From an uncultured Lachnospiraceae bacterium (lineage in GTDB: Bacteria; Bacillota; Clostridia; Lachnospirales; Lachnospiraceae), in the NCBI GenBank assembly GCA_945827805.1, contig CALZOU010000008.1, forward strand, positions 1-40,573: a DNA stretch of 40,573 bases. The letters are read 5' to 3'. The notes beneath the pieces are model-generated. The model saw only the letters and a program-made list of their open reading frames with translations, made no database searches and was not told the origin of the DNA. Below, piece after piece: positions 1 to 9,743 of the stretch; positions within the stretch are counted from its first letter, which is position 1, and each line of letters opens with the position of its first letter. The position numbers were made by a program, and so were the translations under genes.

Positions 1-44
1 ATCTAGTACGGTCTCGTGGGCTCGGAGATGTGTATAAGAGACAG
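1..44 (+). other. Illumina Nextera library sequence: end of P7 (AT), i7 index CTAGTACG, read-2 transposon adapter with Tn5 mosaic end
   Basis: Bases 11-44 are GTCTCGTGGGCTCGGAGATGTGTATAAGAGACAG (Nextera read-2 adapter); 26-44 is the 19-bp mosaic end; 3-10 CTAGTACG matches the Nextera N702 primer index. Confidence 0.98.
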
Positions 45-173
45 ATGTCGGCCAGAGGCAAAAAAACATCGGAAACAGATGAAAAAATGTCGGAAAAAAG
101 ACCCGCCAGTCTGTTTGAAAAGGCTGCACTTGCAGGAAACAGGGATGAAAAATCCTTAGAAACAGAAGAATAG
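45..173 (+). CDS. 3' end of a truncated upstream CDS (...ARGKKTSETDEKMSEKRPASLFEKAALAGNRDEKSLETEE*), product unknown
   Basis: Open frame from the adapter junction to TAG at 171-173; charged C-terminal tail; real start is outside the contig. Confidence 0.45.
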   Translation: MSARGKKTSETDEKMSEKRPASLFEKAALAGNRDEKSLETEE

Positions 174-310
174 ATGAATTTTATAAAAATACCATAAAAA
201 TTATAAAAGAATAAAAAATGTCGGTTTTCGAGTAATATATAACATGGTATTAAGAACAGATCTTCGATATGATATCCCTATCAAAAAAATGAAAAAAAGG
301 AGATATTGTA

Positions 311-1768
311 ATGAGCGAGCAAACTAAGAAAAAAGGCCTCAGCAAAGCGTTTGTCTGGTCACATGCTACTTCCGTAAATGGCGGTGCAATGCTGATCGCG
401 GCAACGATTGCAAGCTACTTTTCCCTGTACGCGCAGGAAACCATTGGTATTACAGCAGCACAGCTGTCCATCATTCTTCTGATCTGCTCCCTTTGGGATG
501 CTATCAATGATCCGATCATGGGTGTTATCTGTGATACCTACAAACCGAGATGGGGACGTTATCGTACCTGGTTCTTATTCACACCGGTTCTTCTGGTGAT
601 CGATATGTTCCTTCTGTTCTCCAATCCGTCCTTTATTCAGGACAATGTAATGGCAAAATGTATCTGGGTATGTGCAACATACATGCTGTATGGTATGATC
701 GTTACCGCATACACCATGCCGCAGATGGCTATTCTGCCGGCTATGACACTGGATGATCAGGAGAGAAACAGTGTTATTTCCAAAGGTGCCGGTGTCTGCG
801 CCCTTGCGTTCACCATCGCATCTACATTTAACACACAGCTGGTTAATATCTTTGGTGGAACTGAGGCGGGACAGCACGGTTATCGTAACCTGATGTGTCT
901 GTACTCTGTACTTGCTGTTGTATCCTTCTGGATGCTGTATAAGACATCAGAAGAAAGATACATTGCACCTAAGACAGACAAAGGTGGTCTGAAACAGCTG
1001 ATCTATGTATTCCGTCATAAAGAAGTATGGCCGGTTATGGTTGCCTGGTGTCTGGCTTCCGTTTCCTACGGATTTATGTTTACTTCTTCAGTTTACTATG
1101 CACAGTACATTCTGGCTCCGGCCCGTATCGATATGGCGAAGGTAGCAGAACTGGGTGAAGGTGCCATTGAGTATATCGGCGGAACTATTGGCGGAACTAT
1201 TTCTACATACATGGGTTTTGTTTCCATGGGTGCTCTGGTTTCCATGGTTGTCCTGATGCCGATCTTTCTTAAGGTTCTCAAGACCGGATATATGGCAATG
1301 ATCATTTCTCAGCTTCTGACTGTCATCTGCTATGTGATCCTGTTCTTCACAGGTAAGATGAACTTTATGTATTGCTGCGTACTGTCCTTTATTGCAACAG
1401 CTGTAGGTGCAATGGTAAATGCTCTGGTTAACGTATTTGTTAATGATACAATTGACTTTATCATGCTGAAAGAAGGAAAACAGCTGAATGGTATCATTGC
1501 TTCCGTTAAAGGTTTCGCACAGAAATGCGGTAACACAATCACAAACTCCGGTATGCTGGCTATTCTCGCTCTGTGTGGATTCGATGCACAGGCTGGCCCG
1601 CTGGGACAGACTGAAACAGCTATCATGGGAACAAACGTTGTACGTTTCGCAGTTCCGGCAGCTGTTTCCGCAGTTATTCTTCTGATCTGTATTTTCTATC
1701 CGCTGAAGAAATACTTCCCGGAGATCGCGCAGATGAAAGAAAAAATGGCAGCAGAACACGCTGAATAA
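311..1768 (+). CDS. GPH/MFS_2-family sugar:cation symporter
   Basis: 485 aa, many TM segments, motif WDAINDPIMGVICDTYKPRWGRYRTW typical of glycoside-pentoside-hexuronide symporters; RBS aaaaggagatattgta. Confidence 0.9.
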   Translation: MSEQTKKKGLSKAFVWSHATSVNGGAMLIAATIASYFSLYAQETIGITAAQLSIILLICSLWDAINDPIMGVICDTYKPRWGRYRTWFLFTPVLLVIDMFLLFSNPSFIQDNVMAKCIWVCATYMLYGMIVTAYTMPQMAILPAMTLDDQERNSVISKGAGVCALAFTIASTFNTQLVNIFGGTEAGQHGYRNLMCLYSVLAVVSFWMLYKTSEERYIAPKTDKGGLKQLIYVFRHKEVWPVMVAWCLASVSYGFMFTSSVYYAQYILAPARIDMAKVAELGEGAIEYIGGTIGGTISTYMGFVSMGALVSMVVLMPIFLKVLKTGYMAMIISQLLTVICYVILFFTGKMNFMYCCVLSFIATAVGAMVNALVNVFVNDTIDFIMLKEGKQLNGIIASVKGFAQKCGNTITNSGMLAILALCGFDAQAGPLGQTETAIMGTNVVRFAVPAAVSAVILLICIFYPLKKYFPEIAQMKEKMAAEHAE

Positions 1769-1810
1769 TATATTCAATAATACACTCATAGGAAAGAGCC
1801 TCCCATAAAT

Positions 1811-1857
1811 AAAAAACAGGAACTGTCCAGCATAAGATACTGACAGTTCCTGTTTTT
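1811..1857. terminator. Bidirectional rho-independent terminator
   Basis: aaaaaacaggaactgtc...gacagttcctgttttt between convergent genes. Confidence 0.85.
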
Positions 1858-1930
1858 ATTACTTTGTATACGAAAAATTCACTGTATAATGATACCGATT
1901 CATAGAGGACAATTTTTAACGGAGATAAAA

Positions 1931-3061
1931 CTATTCTTTTTGACTAAAGGGAATAAATTCATCTTCATCCGTATGATGCATTTTCCGGTATTCCTGCGGA
2001 GACATTTTGTATTCAGAACGAAATACCCGGGAAAAATGATCAGCAGAATTATAACCCACTCGCAGAGCAATATCGTTGATCTTTAAATTCGTGTTCGTCA
2101 AAAGCGTCACCGCATCACTCAATTTTAGCTGTTTGATGAGATTCGTAAAGTTGTATCCGGTATTCTGTTTGATCAGAGTACACAGATGAGGTTCACTGTA
2201 ATGGAAAAACTCCGCCAGAGAAGACAGTGTCAGCGTCTGGTAATTGTGCTGAATGTACTGCAGTACCAGCGTAAAATCCGAACCCATCTGATAATTGTAA
2301 AACTGCAGGGTTTTGCTGTAATTACGCAGAAGATTAGAAAACATCAGCGTGATCCAGCTGATACAGCTGGCATTGGAGTATGTATCATTTTTGTAGCATT
2401 CTCCCATGGCGTTGTGAAGAATGGTTTTCATCCACTCATCATTGTCTGTGTAAAACAGAAGATAGTTGGCAGCGTTGTTTCCTTGAAGCATATTCCGGAA
2501 AAAATGAGCCAGAAGGTCATTCTGGGAGAGTACGGAATAAAAACTGCGATTAAAGGTGCTTTTCCGGATCATGATACAGAAAACGGTGGTGTCATCGTCG
2601 TTGATCTGAAGGTCATGCATGGAATTGGGAGCAATAATACAGAGCTCTCCCGTTTTTAACGTATGTTTTTCTTTTTCAAAAAACAGATGGCATTGACCCG
2701 TTGCTACGAAATTGATCTCAAAGTAGTTGTGAGAGTGCATCAGATGTCTCGTATAACGGGGATGGCGGATGATGAATACATCCCTTTCTTTGGGTATGAT
2801 GTCGTCTTCCTCTACTTCTGTGGACAGAACTTGTGAGGGGGTCAAAGTCAGGACCAGATTGTTAATGATTTCCTCAAATTCCTCATCTGACATACGATTA
2901 AACATGGATTTGGGGGATACGGTTGAAGGTCGTTCCGTGGATAATTCACCCCGCTTCCAAAGCATCTCAACCATCTCCGGAAATTGAAGCCGGCTGCCGG
3001 TGGCTAAATAGTATTCTTTCATTCTTTGCTGGAATTGTCCATAAGTAATATAGTAAGCCAT
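1931..3061 (-). CDS. AraC-family transcriptional regulator
   Basis: Cupin-like sensor region plus C-terminal HTH (INDIALRVGYNSADHFSRVFRSEYKMSPQEYRKM); start set at MAYYITYGQFQQ (ATG at 3061) after RBS aaaaaggagcatt rather than the longer ORF start. Confidence 0.88.
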   Translation of the reverse strand: MAYYITYGQFQQRMKEYYLATGSRLQFPEMVEMLWKRGELSTERPSTVSPKSMFNRMSDEEFEEIINNLVLTLTPSQVLSTEVEEDDIIPKERDVFIIRHPRYTRHLMHSHNYFEINFVATGQCHLFFEKEKHTLKTGELCIIAPNSMHDLQINDDDTTVFCIMIRKSTFNRSFYSVLSQNDLLAHFFRNMLQGNNAANYLLFYTDNDEWMKTILHNAMGECYKNDTYSNASCISWITLMFSNLLRNYSKTLQFYNYQMGSDFTLVLQYIQHNYQTLTLSSLAEFFHYSEPHLCTLIKQNTGYNFTNLIKQLKLSDAVTLLTNTNLKINDIALRVGYNSADHFSRVFRSEYKMSPQEYRKMHHTDEDEFIPFSQKE

Positions 3062-3132
3062 AATGCTCCTTTTTCTGAAAATATGCAGGAAAATCTCTGC
3101 ATAATAATCGTAATTAGAAAATGTGATGTAAC

Positions 3133-3263
3133 GTAACTGTTCAGAACAGGCCGGATCACCTGATGATGAGACCGTAAAAACATGATTCAGGCATAAACAA
3201 ATCCCTGTTGCACAGCTGATTTTTATAGGTTTGCGGATCATGTCTGAGAAGTTACAGAACAGA
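3133..3263 (+). repeat. Interspersed intergenic element, copy A (about 130 bp)
   Basis: GTAACTGTTCAGAACAGGCCGGATCA...GATGAGACCGTAA...GATTCAGG...CAAATCC...CAGCTGATTTTTATAGGTTTGCGGATC...CAGAACAGATAT; shares blocks with copies B-F. Confidence 0.7.
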
Positions 3264-3423
3264 TATGATGTACAAAGTATAACAAAAGACGCAGGACATT
3301 GCAAGAAAACCAAATGGTATGAAAATACGTCGGATGGAAGGGAAAAATCTACATTGTATCAGACGTCTCTTTTTTTTAAAATAAATAAAAATGACAGTAT
3401 AGAATTGCAGAAAGGATGGCGTA

Positions 3424-6207
3424 ATGAAGATAACGAATATTCGTATCAACGGTATTGTAAATCCGGTCGGATTTTCTTTTGACAGAATTTCCTGTTCCTG
3501 GTGTGTTGTAGGCACAGAAAGTAAAAAACAGAGTTTTGCCCGTATTGAAGTAAGTAAAAACGATGATTTTTCAGAGCTTACGTATGTGAAAGAGGGCAAA
3601 GATCTATGCCAGCAGTGGGAAGTTCTCTTATTCGCGCTGGAACCGAGAACCAGATATTACTACAGGATTCAGGTGACGGGAGATCAGGGAGACACTGCTG
3701 TCAGTGAGACCGCTTACTGGGAAACCGGAAAAATGTCGGAAAAGTGGGAGGCAGACTGGATCGCGCCCCAAAAAGAGGACAGTTTTCACCCCGTACTGCA
3801 CAAAGAGTATTCGGTTAAGGCTCCGGTAAAATGCGCCCGCCTCTATGCTACCGGTGTGGGCATGTTTGAAGCATGGATGGATAATAAGAAACTGGGACAG
3901 GAATATTTGATGCCCTGTGTTAATAATTACGAGAAAAATATCCAGACCATGACATTTCCCCTGGAAAACCTTGAGCCGGGAACACATTCTCTGGATCTGC
4001 TTTTAGGCAAGGGATGGTATATGGGAGTTTTCGGTCTGGAATTACAGAAAGAGAACTACGGTAATCGTATGGCCGCCATTGCGGAACTGCATCTGGAATA
4101 TGAGGATGGTACAAAAGAAACCGTATTGACAGATGATACCTGGACATATTGCGGATCCTGCATTGAGGACAGCGGTATCTATGACGGTGAAGTATATAAC
4201 GAACTGCTTTGGGAGAATAAAGATAATCCCAAAAAGCAGGTCGAGGTCATTGTTGATCCTGCCGGTGATGAGGGCACAAAAAATCTGGTTAAAGAACACC
4301 TGATGGATCGTCTGAGTCTTCCGGTGCTGATAAAAGAAACTCTGCCGGTACAGGAGATCATTTATACACCAGACGGAGATACGGTGCTGGATTTCGGGCA
4401 GAATTTTGCCGGATTTGTATCTTTTTCTTCTCGTCTGCCCCGTGGAACAAAAATCACTCTTGAGTGTGCGGAGATTCTGCAGGAGGGTAATTTCTATCAT
4501 GGGAATTATCGTGATGCGGCATCAACCTTTGTCTACATCTCTGACGGACAGGAGAAAACGGTGCGGCCGCATTTTACCTTCTTCGGTTTTCGCTACATTC
4601 GTGTGACAGGATGGCCGGGAGAGATCAATAAAGAAGATTTCACAGGAAATGTTCTCTATTCCGATATTACCAGAACGGGATATATCCATACCTGCAATGA
4701 AAAAATAAACAGATTGTATGAGAATACGCTCTGGGGATTAAAGAGCAATTTTATCGATATGCCGACGGATTGCCCGCAGAGAAGTGAGCGCCTGGGGTGG
4801 ACAGGTGATGCGCAGGTTTTTGCTCCTACAGCCAGCTATCATATGGATACACGGGCATTTTTCCATAAGTTTATGAAGGATCTTCGTGACGAACAGGAGT
4901 TTCTGGACGGCGGTATTCCCAATTATGTGCCAAACATTGGACATAAGGATGACTGCGGCAGTGTATGGGGGGATATCGGCACAATGCTGCCGGATGTGTA
5001 TTATACATACTACGGAGATCTCGGTGAAATTGAAAAACAGTACCCGATGATGAAAGACTGGGTGGATTATATTGACCGTCAGGATGCGGCCCGGGGAAGA
5101 AAGTATCTTTATGATACGGGCTTTCAGTTTGGAGACTGGCTGGCCTTGGACGGTGCTACACCCACCAGTTTTAAAGGAAGTACAGATGATGCCTATATCG
5201 GTTCTGTTTATTATTACCATTCCGCACAGATCGTCCGTAAAATGGCTGAGCGTCTGAATAAAACAGAAGACGCAGAGCACTATCGTGCACTGGAGGAGCA
5301 CATCCGAAAAGCCGTGCTGGCAGAGTTTTTCACACCGAACGGACGCCTGGCGGTGGATACACAGGCCGGCTACGTCGCAGCGCTGAAATTCGGGCTCTAT
5401 GTGGACAGGGACAAGCTGATCGAGCAGTTTATCGTGCGCCTGACAAAAGATATGAAGCAGATCAAGTGCGGATTTGTGGGGGCGCCGCTTCTGTGCACTG
5501 TGCTGGCGGAAGCCGGACTATATGAACTGGCCTATGATTTTCTTTTGAAAGAGGGATTCCCCAGCTGGCTTTACAGTGTAAACCTGGGTGCGACCACTGT
5601 CTGGGAGCGTTGGAATTCTGTAGGAGAGGACGGCGTGATCAGCGATACAGGTATGAATTCCCTGAATCATTATTCCTATGGATCTGTCATGGAATTCGTA
5701 TATGCCTACGCCGGCGGTATTCGTCCGATGGAACCGGGATTTAAAAAGGCTATCATTGATCCCCATCCTGATATCCGTTTGCCAAAACTGGAATGCCGGT
5801 ATGATTCTGTATCGGGTACTTATGTATGTAACTGGGAAATCTGCAGGGACGGTATGCTGCGTGTGCATGTGGAGATTCCGTTTAACTGTGAGGCATATGT
5901 GACATTGCCGGATCATGAGCCGATGACACTGGGCGCCGGTTCTTATGATTTTGCCTACATGCCCGCAAAAGATCTTCGCAAACCTTACAGCAGAAAGAGC
6001 ACATTGCTTCGTGTGGCAGCAGATCCGAAAGCTGTGGGTATACTGTTTGCTCATACGCCGGCTCTTGGCGGTATCGGTATGTCCGGCAATCAGGAGTTGG
6101 GCACAAAGACGCTAGAGGCTCTTTCTCATGACACGTTCCTTCCCTTTGATCCGCAGGAACTTGAGATCGCTATGAAGGAACTGGAAGATGTGATCGTTGA
6201 TTTATAA
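3424..6207 (+). CDS. GH78 alpha-L-rhamnosidase (apparently cytoplasmic)
   Basis: 927 aa; DMPTDCPQRSERLGWTGDAQVFAPTASYHMDTRAFFHKFMKDLRDEQ and GATTVWERWNS motifs of bacterial alpha-L-rhamnosidases; no signal peptide. Confidence 0.92.
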   Translation: MKITNIRINGIVNPVGFSFDRISCSWCVVGTESKKQSFARIEVSKNDDFSELTYVKEGKDLCQQWEVLLFALEPRTRYYYRIQVTGDQGDTAVSETAYWETGKMSEKWEADWIAPQKEDSFHPVLHKEYSVKAPVKCARLYATGVGMFEAWMDNKKLGQEYLMPCVNNYEKNIQTMTFPLENLEPGTHSLDLLLGKGWYMGVFGLELQKENYGNRMAAIAELHLEYEDGTKETVLTDDTWTYCGSCIEDSGIYDGEVYNELLWENKDNPKKQVEVIVDPAGDEGTKNLVKEHLMDRLSLPVLIKETLPVQEIIYTPDGDTVLDFGQNFAGFVSFSSRLPRGTKITLECAEILQEGNFYHGNYRDAASTFVYISDGQEKTVRPHFTFFGFRYIRVTGWPGEINKEDFTGNVLYSDITRTGYIHTCNEKINRLYENTLWGLKSNFIDMPTDCPQRSERLGWTGDAQVFAPTASYHMDTRAFFHKFMKDLRDEQEFLDGGIPNYVPNIGHKDDCGSVWGDIGTMLPDVYYTYYGDLGEIEKQYPMMKDWVDYIDRQDAARGRKYLYDTGFQFGDWLALDGATPTSFKGSTDDAYIGSVYYYHSAQIVRKMAERLNKTEDAEHYRALEEHIRKAVLAEFFTPNGRLAVDTQAGYVAALKFGLYVDRDKLIEQFIVRLTKDMKQIKCGFVGAPLLCTVLAEAGLYELAYDFLLKEGFPSWLYSVNLGATTVWERWNSVGEDGVISDTGMNSLNHYSYGSVMEFVYAYAGGIRPMEPGFKKAIIDPHPDIRLPKLECRYDSVSGTYVCNWEICRDGMLRVHVEIPFNCEAYVTLPDHEPMTLGAGSYDFAYMPAKDLRKPYSRKSTLLRVAADPKAVGILFAHTPALGGIGMSGNQELGTKTLEALSHDTFLPFDPQELEIAMKELEDVIVDL

Positions 6208-6294
6208 TTACAATATGTTTATGGTATAGATTACAATTGCAGAAGATGTAATTTTGGAAAATATGATTATAGAAAAATTAAAGGAGATAAGTAT

Positions 6295-8004
6295 ATGATC
6301 GATTTAAAAGCAAATCCGTTTTTCCTGAGCGATGAGCAGATCAACTGGGTTGAAAAGACTCTGGCCGGAATGTCACAGGAAGAAAAAATCGGACAGATGT
6401 TCTGCCCCATCGGCGGAAATACAGATCCCAAATTCTTAAAAAGATTCGTTGAGGAATTCCACCCCGGTGCTATGATGTATCGACCTATGCCGGCAGCAGA
6501 GGTGCAAAGGACCCACCGCACTTTGCAGCATGCATCCAGAATTCCGCTGCTGTTTGCGGCAAATCTGGAGTCAGGAGGAAATGGCATATGCGCTGACGGT
6601 ACATATTTTTCCCGTCCCATGGGCGTGGCGGCTTCGGATCATGAGGAAAATGCATGGCGTCTTGGCGATATCGCAGGAAAGGAAGCAAAAGCCGTAGGCT
6701 GTAACTGGGCTTTTGCGCCGATCTGTGACCTGGATATGAACTGGAGAAATCCCATCATGAATGTGCGTACCTTTGGTACGGATCAGGAGAAAGTCATTTC
6801 CTATACACTGCAGCAGCTGAAAGGACTCAAAGCCAATGGAGTGGAAGCGGCAACAAAGCATTTCCCCGGTGATGGTGTGGATGAAAGAGACCAGCATCTG
6901 CTGGCATCCGTCAACAGTCTGTCTGTAGAAGAATATGATGCTACCTATGGAAAAATATGGCAGGCAGTTGTGGATGCAGGTTCTATGTCTATTATGGTCG
7001 GACACATTCTGCAGCCGGCATATGCAAAGCATTTTAATCCTGAGCTGAAGGATGAAGAGATTCTTCCGGCTACTCTTTCTAAAGAGATCCTGCAGGGACT
7101 TTTACGCGGCAAACTTGGCTTTAACGGCATGATCGTTACGGATGCGACACCCATGGTCGGATTTAATGTCAACATGCCCCGTAAGAAGGCTATCGCTGCA
7201 TCGATCAGTGCCGGATGCGACATGATCCTGTTTAACAAAGATATCCATGAGGATTATCAGGCTGTTCGTGACGCGATCGCAGAGGGCACGCTGACTATGG
7301 AACGTGTGGACGAAGCCGTGACAAGAATTCTGGCAATGAAAGCCGCCATGGGGCTTCATGATGCACAGGCCGAGGGTACACTGGTGCCGGAAGAAGATGC
7401 CCTTTCTGTTGTAGGGTGCAAAGCACATAAAGAAATGACGGCAGAGTGTGCGAAACAGGCAGTAACTCTGGTAAAAGATACACAGAAACTTTTGCCCATC
7501 TCGCCGGAGAAAACGAAAAGGATCCGTCTGTACATTCTGGAAGACAGAGTGGGCGGCGGATTTAAAGACGGCGACGGAGCAGTCAGTCTGTTCAAAGAGA
7601 AACTTGAAAAAGAAGGCTTTGAAGTCAGCCTGTTCGATTACGGAAAACCGGACTTCTTTGAAATGTTTGAAGGCGGTGTGGATTATGCGAAAAATAAATT
7701 TGATCTGGCCATTTATGTGGCTTGTATTGATACCGCCAGCAATCAATCGGTGCGAAGAATCGATTGGGTGCATCTGATGGCTGCAGACGCTCCGTGGTTT
7801 GTGGCAGATATTCCGGCGCTGTTTATTTCGCTTGCTAATCCATATCACCTTGTAGATGTGCCCATGGTCAAGACATTTGTTAATGCCTACACACCTACAG
7901 AAGAGGTGATCGATGCTGTGGTTGAAAAGATCATGGGACGTGAAGAGTTTACCGGTGTTAATCCGGTGGATCCGTTCTGCGGTATCTGGGGGGCGAAGTT
8001 TTAA
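6295..8004 (+). CDS. GH3, NagZ-type (Asp-His dyad) beta-glycosidase/phosphorylase
   Basis: KHFPGDGVDERDQHL (dyad D199/H201) and GMIVTDATPMVGF nucleophile region; RBS aaaggagataagtat. Confidence 0.85.
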   Translation: MIDLKANPFFLSDEQINWVEKTLAGMSQEEKIGQMFCPIGGNTDPKFLKRFVEEFHPGAMMYRPMPAAEVQRTHRTLQHASRIPLLFAANLESGGNGICADGTYFSRPMGVAASDHEENAWRLGDIAGKEAKAVGCNWAFAPICDLDMNWRNPIMNVRTFGTDQEKVISYTLQQLKGLKANGVEAATKHFPGDGVDERDQHLLASVNSLSVEEYDATYGKIWQAVVDAGSMSIMVGHILQPAYAKHFNPELKDEEILPATLSKEILQGLLRGKLGFNGMIVTDATPMVGFNVNMPRKKAIAASISAGCDMILFNKDIHEDYQAVRDAIAEGTLTMERVDEAVTRILAMKAAMGLHDAQAEGTLVPEEDALSVVGCKAHKEMTAECAKQAVTLVKDTQKLLPISPEKTKRIRLYILEDRVGGGFKDGDGAVSLFKEKLEKEGFEVSLFDYGKPDFFEMFEGGVDYAKNKFDLAIYVACIDTASNQSVRRIDWVHLMAADAPWFVADIPALFISLANPYHLVDVPMVKTFVNAYTPTEEVIDAVVEKIMGREEFTGVNPVDPFCGIWGAKF

Positions 8005-8021
8005 CCGTTGATTATTTGAGA

Positions 8022-8049
8022 AACTACCGGCAGTATCAGGCCGGTAGTT
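8022..8049 (+). other. Intercistronic hairpin without U-tract
   Basis: aactaccggc-agtatcag-gccggtagtt, perfect 10-bp stem between GH3 and pgmB. Confidence 0.7.
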
Positions 8050-8109
8050 CATCGTAGTTTATGAAAAATGGGAGCTTTATCATGGCTCCGGCAAAAGGAG
8101 AATACTATT

Positions 8110-8745
8110 ATGAAATTTAAGGGAATTATTTTTGATCTGGATGGTGTGATCTGTTTTACCGATAAATATCACTATCAGGCATGGAAACAGATGGCAGATA
8201 AAGAAGGTATCTATTTTGACGAGATCATCAACAACCGTCTTCGCGGCGTAAGCCGTATGGCCAGCCTTGAGATCATTCTGGAACGCGCCGATAAAGCCTA
8301 CACAGAAGAAGAAAAAGAGCAGATGGCATATGAAAAAAATGAGACATACAAAAAACTGCTCTACAACATGACCACACAAGACCTGAGCCAGGAAGTAAAG
8401 GATACCCTGAACGCACTCCGCGCAAAAGGCTGTAAACTGGCCATTGGTTCTTCCAGCCGTAATACGAAACTGATTCTGGGACAGCTGGGGCTGGCTGATT
8501 ACTTCGATGCCATCAGCGACGGAACCAATATAACGAGATCCAAACCGGATCCCGAGGTATTCCTGAAAGCAGCCGATTTCCTCGGCCTTCAGCCTGAAGA
8601 CTGCCTCGTAGTAGAGGACGCCGTAGCAGGTATCGACGCAGCCTGCGCAGGCGGTTTCGAAAGCGCAGGTCTCGGTGAAGCGGCAGAATATGAGAAATGC
8701 ACATATCCGATGAGGAGCTTTGGAGATTTGGTTAATATAGGATAA
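8110..8745 (+). CDS. pgmB: Beta-phosphoglucomutase
   Basis: MKFKGIIFDLDGVICFTDKYHYQAWKQMADKEGI; NNRLRGVSRMASLEIIL; IGSSSRNTKLIL; start at MKFKG rather than ORF start 8068. Confidence 0.9.
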   Translation: MKFKGIIFDLDGVICFTDKYHYQAWKQMADKEGIYFDEIINNRLRGVSRMASLEIILERADKAYTEEEKEQMAYEKNETYKKLLYNMTTQDLSQEVKDTLNALRAKGCKLAIGSSSRNTKLILGQLGLADYFDAISDGTNITRSKPDPEVFLKAADFLGLQPEDCLVVEDAVAGIDAACAGGFESAGLGEAAEYEKCTYPMRSFGDLVNIG

Positions 8746-8777
8746 GACAGTGGCCCTTAACAAAGGAAGGATAAAAA

Positions 8778-9743
8778 ATGAAGAGTGAAGTGATAACATT
8801 ATTAAAAGATCGTGAGGATGTCACACTGACAACCTATATTCTGGAGGATTCTCCGGAAATGCTGAATGTTAATAAACGACCGGCAGTGATTGTGTGTCCG
8901 GGTGGTGCTTACCTGAGCTGCTCTGACCGGGAAGGGGAGCCTGTTGCCCTTGCATTTACCCGTATGGGATATCATGCATTTGTGCTTCGCTACTCAGTTG
9001 CATTAAATCCGGGAGAAAACGGATTTGAAACAGATCTGATGGCAATTGAGCCAAAGGCAGAGCGCATGCATCCACAGCCCATGAGGGACATTGCAGAGGC
9101 ATTTATGTGTATTCATGCTCATGCGGATGAGTGGAAGGTGGATACAGGTAGGATCGCGATCTGTGGTTTTTCGGCGGGAGCTCATAACTGCGCAATGTAT
9201 TCCACTCACTGGGCAAAGCCGGTGATTACAGAATATGCCGGTGCAGATAAAGAACAGCTTCGCCCGGCAGCATGTATTCTTGGATATCCTCTGACGGATT
9301 ATGTATTTATGAAAGAAAATGCGTCCAAAGATCCCGGCAATTTTGCCTTTTTTAATGGATCTAACACACAGTTTCTGGGAAGAGACTGGGATCAGGAGGA
9401 ACCTATGGTGGATGCAAGCCCGGCAAGACTTGTGGATGAGAATACACCGCCGACTTTTATATGGTCTACGGCAGCTGATAAGCTGGTTCCTGTTCAGCAC
9501 TCGGCTCTTTATGCATTTGCTCTGGCAGAGAAAAACATTCCGTTTGAGATCCATATTTTCCAGGATTGTGATCACGGACTGGCCATGGCAGATCAGTCCA
9601 GTGCATCTGCAATGAGTCAGATCAGTTCTGATGCAAGAAAATGGGTGGATCTGTGTGAAGCGTGGCTTTATAAATATTTTGCGATTAAGCTTCCGGAGAA
9701 GACGGCATGGGAGTCCATGGTGGCTCAGGAAATCGGTAAGTGA
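8778..9743 (+). CDS. Alpha/beta hydrolase, acetyl-esterase-like
   Basis: RPAVIVCPGGAYLSCSDREGEPVALAFTRMGYHAFVLRYSV; nucleophile elbow CGFSAGAH; DHGL near the C-terminus. Confidence 0.85.
   Translation: MKSEVITLLKDREDVTLTTYILEDSPEMLNVNKRPAVIVCPGGAYLSCSDREGEPVALAFTRMGYHAFVLRYSVALNPGENGFETDLMAIEPKAERMHPQPMRDIAEAFMCIHAHADEWKVDTGRIAICGFSAGAHNCAMYSTHWAKPVITEYAGADKEQLRPAACILGYPLTDYVFMKENASKDPGNFAFFNGSNTQFLGRDWDQEEPMVDASPARLVDENTPPTFIWSTAADKLVPVQHSALYAFALAEKNIPFEIHIFQDCDHGLAMADQSSASAMSQISSDARKWVDLCEAWLYKYFAIKLPEKTAWESMVAQEIGK

Noticed and set aside
26-44. Tn5 mosaic end as a natural transposon boundary
   Set aside because: It is part of a full Nextera adapter with an index sequence, so it is library-derived.
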